From Druceiella hillmani (taxonomy: Eukaryota > Arthropoda > Insecta > Lepidoptera > Hepialidae): 64,000 nt of DNA. A program made the position numbers and the translations under genes. Under the pieces are notes generated by a model. The model saw nothing but the letters and a program-made list of their open reading frames with translations, was not told where the DNA came from and searched no databases. Each line of letters opens with the position of its first letter. The stretch's first letter is position 1. Below are positions 61,140 through 64,000 of this stretch, piece after piece. The stretch spans positions 38,893,501-38,957,500 of the forward strand of contig JAYKKI010000013.1 in assembly GCA_039881145.1 (NCBI GenBank), given 5' to 3'.

Positions 61140-61738
61140 GTAATTTCTTTCAAACTTATCCCAAATAAAGTAATAAATGTGCAAATAATTTATTTTACCA
61201 TTTAATCGATTTTCATGAAATTCGGTTTCAAATTATATGTTTCAAAGAAATACATTTAAGTTAAATTTTATTTCCAGTAATGCTAATTCCATGTGAGCAA
61301 AGCCGCAGGAAAGAGTTTTTCAAAATACATTAAGACATAGAATATTCTATAGGCGTTAACCCAGAGCAACTATACTCAATCATGTTGAAAAAATAATGAC
61401 GGATTGATGAATGACTCATCATCTAATTGAAACGACTGTGGGATTATTGAAGAAATGTTTACAATTAAACGGTCAATCTTTCACCAATTCCTTAATATTT
61501 TGTCAATATTATTGAGCGTCTAATGGTAGCCTATTCTTGATAGACCATGTAAGAAATAAATAACCTTAAAAATAAAGGTACAATTTTTATATATAAAAAC
61601 TTACTAACTCATTATAAAACCTCTAAAACTATAAAGTCTCCAAATTTTAAATATATAATTATAATTTTTTTCCTCTTTCTAGGAGCCCTTTATCGGAGAA
61701 GAAAAAGTTATCCCAACGTTCTTGAAAAATCACTAACC
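60794..61738 (+). CDS. putative host gene, first two coding exons (partial, runs off right edge)
   Basis: Exon a (60,794-60,832) follows a polypyrimidine acceptor, has ATG at 60,811, codes MANIVLL plus one base, and ends at the donor G|GTACGT. Exon b (61,683-61,738) follows 'tttttttcctctttctag', starts GA so the joined codon is Gly, stays open for 18 further codons ('ALYRRRKSYPNVLEKSLT') and ends at C|GTGAGT. Acceptor, donor, phase and composition all agree, and the other two frames of exon b contain stops. The intron is 850 bp and holds a (TA)n tract. No further exon was found before 64,000. I do not recognise the protein. The weak Kozak context (C at -3) is a caution. Confidence 0.5.
61053..61138. 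repeat. (CA)n-like stretch joined to (TA)n
   Basis: 'gacacgcacacgcacacgcg' and following bases lead into about 25 TA units, inside the putative intron. Confidence 0.9.
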
Positions 61739-61744
61739 GTGAGT

Positions 61745-62690
61745 AAACGTTATATTAAAAAGCAAATGAAACATAATGCCGTCACGGTCCTTATTTATAT
61801 ACAAGAAACTTAACGGGCCACTGTTTGTGAGTATTCTTTTTATTATTTTCATACCAATACAGTTAAAATTAAAACATTACACAAACAGGCTGGTAATAAA
61901 CTAAAAATATGATTCAGGCAAAAATAAAAGAAATCAAAAGTTCTATTTATTTAATATAAATTCACTTTATGCAATTTGGTGAAATTGTTTCGAGTATGGG
62001 TTTCTATTATATACTTCATATTTTATGTGTCATAATAACCACTGAGCTTCTCACTTTTCTAAATGGCCAAACAGGAATCCTTAGAATTTTCCCACGCTAT
62101 TCTGGCTTCACCGTCCGTATGCCACAGCTACACTTACTTTTAGTTTGAAATGAACTGTAATAAAATTAAAGAGAAAAATATAGTTCATTACGTAATATTA
62201 AACTGGCGATTCAATTTTTTTTCCATCGACCCCATCAAGTGAGATGTTATTGAAAGGATTTTTCAAAATTAGATCCGAAATGTTTCGTGATATTTTTATT
62301 CGACTTTTCTTTTGCACGATACGCGTCTCCAAAACGTTTTAAAATATGTATGTGCTCTCCGAATTTTCAATTATATAAATAAAAAAAACAACTTAAATTG
62401 AGCTTTATTTCGTTGCAAATCAAATTATTTTAAGTAATCACCAGTGTAGTAACAATTCTTCTGAAAATCTTACTTCCTGGCCTAACCAATAATTAAATAT
62501 TAGCTTATATAATAAAGTAGGAGGCACCATCGCATTAGTTTTGCTATAATGTTTGCATAATTTTCTAAAAACCTATTCGTTTTCATAATTTCATTTTCAA
62601 TATATTTAAGAATAAGGGAGTGGCGTCATAGACTTTTCAAATCTTTCAATGTATTTCTTAAAATTGACTGCCTTAAATTGTGATCGATAT
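61745..62690. other. AT-rich DNA, no exon recognised
   Basis: If the gene to the left is real, this is intron. No frame with good splice sites was seen. Confidence 0.4.
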
Positions 62691-62695
62691 TTTTG

Positions 62696-63290
62696 AGATC
62701 TTTATAACCAGCCTTGTAAACAATACCGCACGATATGTACGATTTTTTTCGAATATTTAATTCTCTCCTCCACCAACATCCCCTCACTTCCTCTCCTTAA
62801 AATTTCCACACAAATATTTTTCATTTTTATATTATCATTTACTGAAATACATGTGAAGTACATGTTTTACTACTGAGCCAAATTTCAGGGTAGATAGGTG
62901 GATGTGTGAGGGATATTAGAAAGGTTCCTTTTCCCATTTTGTGGTACGATATCTTTATATTATGATATCCTTATACCCAGCCTTTCAAACGATATTCCAC
63001 GATATGGACGATTTTTTTTCAGATATTTAATTTTTTCCACTGGCCTTCCCTTCCTCTCTTTAAAATTTCCATACAAATATTTTTAACTTTTCGTGTTATC
63101 ACTTACTGAGATACACATGAAATACATGCTTTACTACTGTGCCAAATTTCGAGTTTCTACATCGAATGGATTCGGAAAAAACGGTTGTAAAGGATGGATA
63201 TATGGATGCGTGGGTGATTTTAGAAAAGTTCCTTTTCCCATTTTGTGGTACGAAGCCCTAAACTTGTATACAAACAAGAAAATGGCGTTT
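62696..63290 (+). repeat. two tandem copies of about 269 bp
   Basis: The copies share 'acgatatgtacgattttttt' or 'acgatatggacgattttttt' (62,730 and 62,999), 'acatg.tttactactg.gcc' and 'ttccttttcccattttgtgg'. The second has extra sequence near its end ('cgaatggattcggaaaaaac'). The 'cattttgtggtacgaagccc' end resembles dispersed insect repeats that end near 'ggaaccctaaa'. Confidence 0.85.
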
Positions 63291-63627
63291 GGAAATGTTT
63301 AAGAGAAAATATCAACCAGCGTTAATTTATTTAAAACACATAAATAGCCAAGTTATTTGTCTTACATTTGTAAATATATAATAAGCATATATTTACAAGC
63401 AGTTTAGTTGAACTATCAAACCTTCAGATTTTACTTTGTGCGTTCAAAAGTGTAATGAAGTCTCATAGTGCAAGTTCTATTAAATTTTAAGATATTTATA
63501 TAAACAACAATTTACATAGGATATAACCCAATTTCCACACTTTCGATTCGCTTAACTTAATTCCGCCCGAATTTGATTTTACTCCCTTATTTATGGATGT
63601 CACGGTTTAATATAATATTCTGTCTCT

Positions 63628-63760
63628 TTAGGGTTCCGTGGTCCCATACCAAGAGTCCTTATAGTTTTGCTATGTAAGTCTATCCGTCTGTAAATCACAA
63701 TCGTTTTAGTCGGAGACTATTATTGCACTAATAGTCTCCGACTAAAACGATTGTAATTAA
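63628..63760. repeat. lepidopteran-type 'gggttccgtggtcc' repeat ending in a 26-bp perfect palindrome
   Basis: 'tttagggttccgtggtccca' then 'agtcctta' and 'tctatccgtctgt' follows the pattern of a very common moth and butterfly repeat. It runs into an exact palindrome with arms 63,697-63,722 and 63,729-63,754 around 'ttgcac' (core 'tcggagactatta'). Confidence 0.6.
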
Positions 63761-64000
63761 CACAACGTTGATGTTTATCATGGTTATACATTCTTTTAAT
63801 GCTGTAAAACTTACAAAATAATGTTTTAACAAATTTTCCTAGGATACGTCCCCTATATGCCAAGCGTATACCTCATTGTGGGAATGACATGAACACTTAT
63901 TAATACGAGTATTCATTTAGAAAATATCAGATTTTATAGTGGTCATTTTGGCGAGAGTTACATGTCTCCACCCCATATCTAAACCTCTATTTTTATATAT

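Overview
This is about 64 kb of very AT-rich (roughly 70%) eukaryotic DNA with no long open frames, many (TA)n tracts and many decayed transposable elements. The mix points to an insect, most likely a moth or butterfly: piggyBac, PIF/Harbinger with a MADF-BESS partner gene, Helitron ends, RTE-like and Jockey/CR1-like LINE pieces, a Penelope-like element, 'gggttccgtggtcc' type repeats and a short TTAGG-type telomeric tract. No alignment or database search was run. Family calls rest on motifs read by eye, and the species is inferred.

Layout. 1-7.2 kb: AT-rich non-coding DNA. 7.2-14.7 kb and about 23.5-31.0 kb are two diverged direct copies of one block, which I call A and B. A carries a 3.0-kb DNA transposon (9,347-12,361) that B lacks at the matching position; it holds a broken gene of a DUF7869-like family. 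15.9-17.6 kb: a non-LTR retrotransposon copy with a 13-bp target duplication and an intact ORF1, but nearly all of ORF2 missing. 18.7-20.6 kb and 22.2-23.2 kb: two broken Harbinger units, each with the transposase on minus and a MADF-BESS gene on plus. 29.5-30 kb and 34-36.1 kb: arrays and satellites built from Penelope terminal sequence. 37.5-38.4 kb and 50.5-51.1 kb: Helitron helicase tail and non-autonomous Helitron-like copies. 40.9-41.4 and 43.4-44.2 kb: a shared minisatellite. 44.6-47.7 kb: a Penelope-like element with a GIY-YIG endonuclease tail, terminal repeats that contain hammerhead-ribozyme motifs, and a broken piggyBac copy in the middle. 52.9-53.6 kb: LINE reverse transcriptase remnant. 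59.3-59.9 and 62.7-63.3 kb: tandem repeats.

Host genes. The best host-gene candidate is a pair of short exons at 60,794-60,832 and 61,683-61,738 (+). Their splice sites and phases agree, and the gene would run off the right edge. A weaker candidate is a TATA/initiator/ATG arrangement at 42.95-43.22 kb. Nothing else looks like a functional host gene.

Most worth checking: the hammerhead-bearing Penelope element, the TIR-bounded transposon that appears to make the DUF7869-like protein a transposase, the ORF1-only 'half-LINE', and the two-exon gene start.
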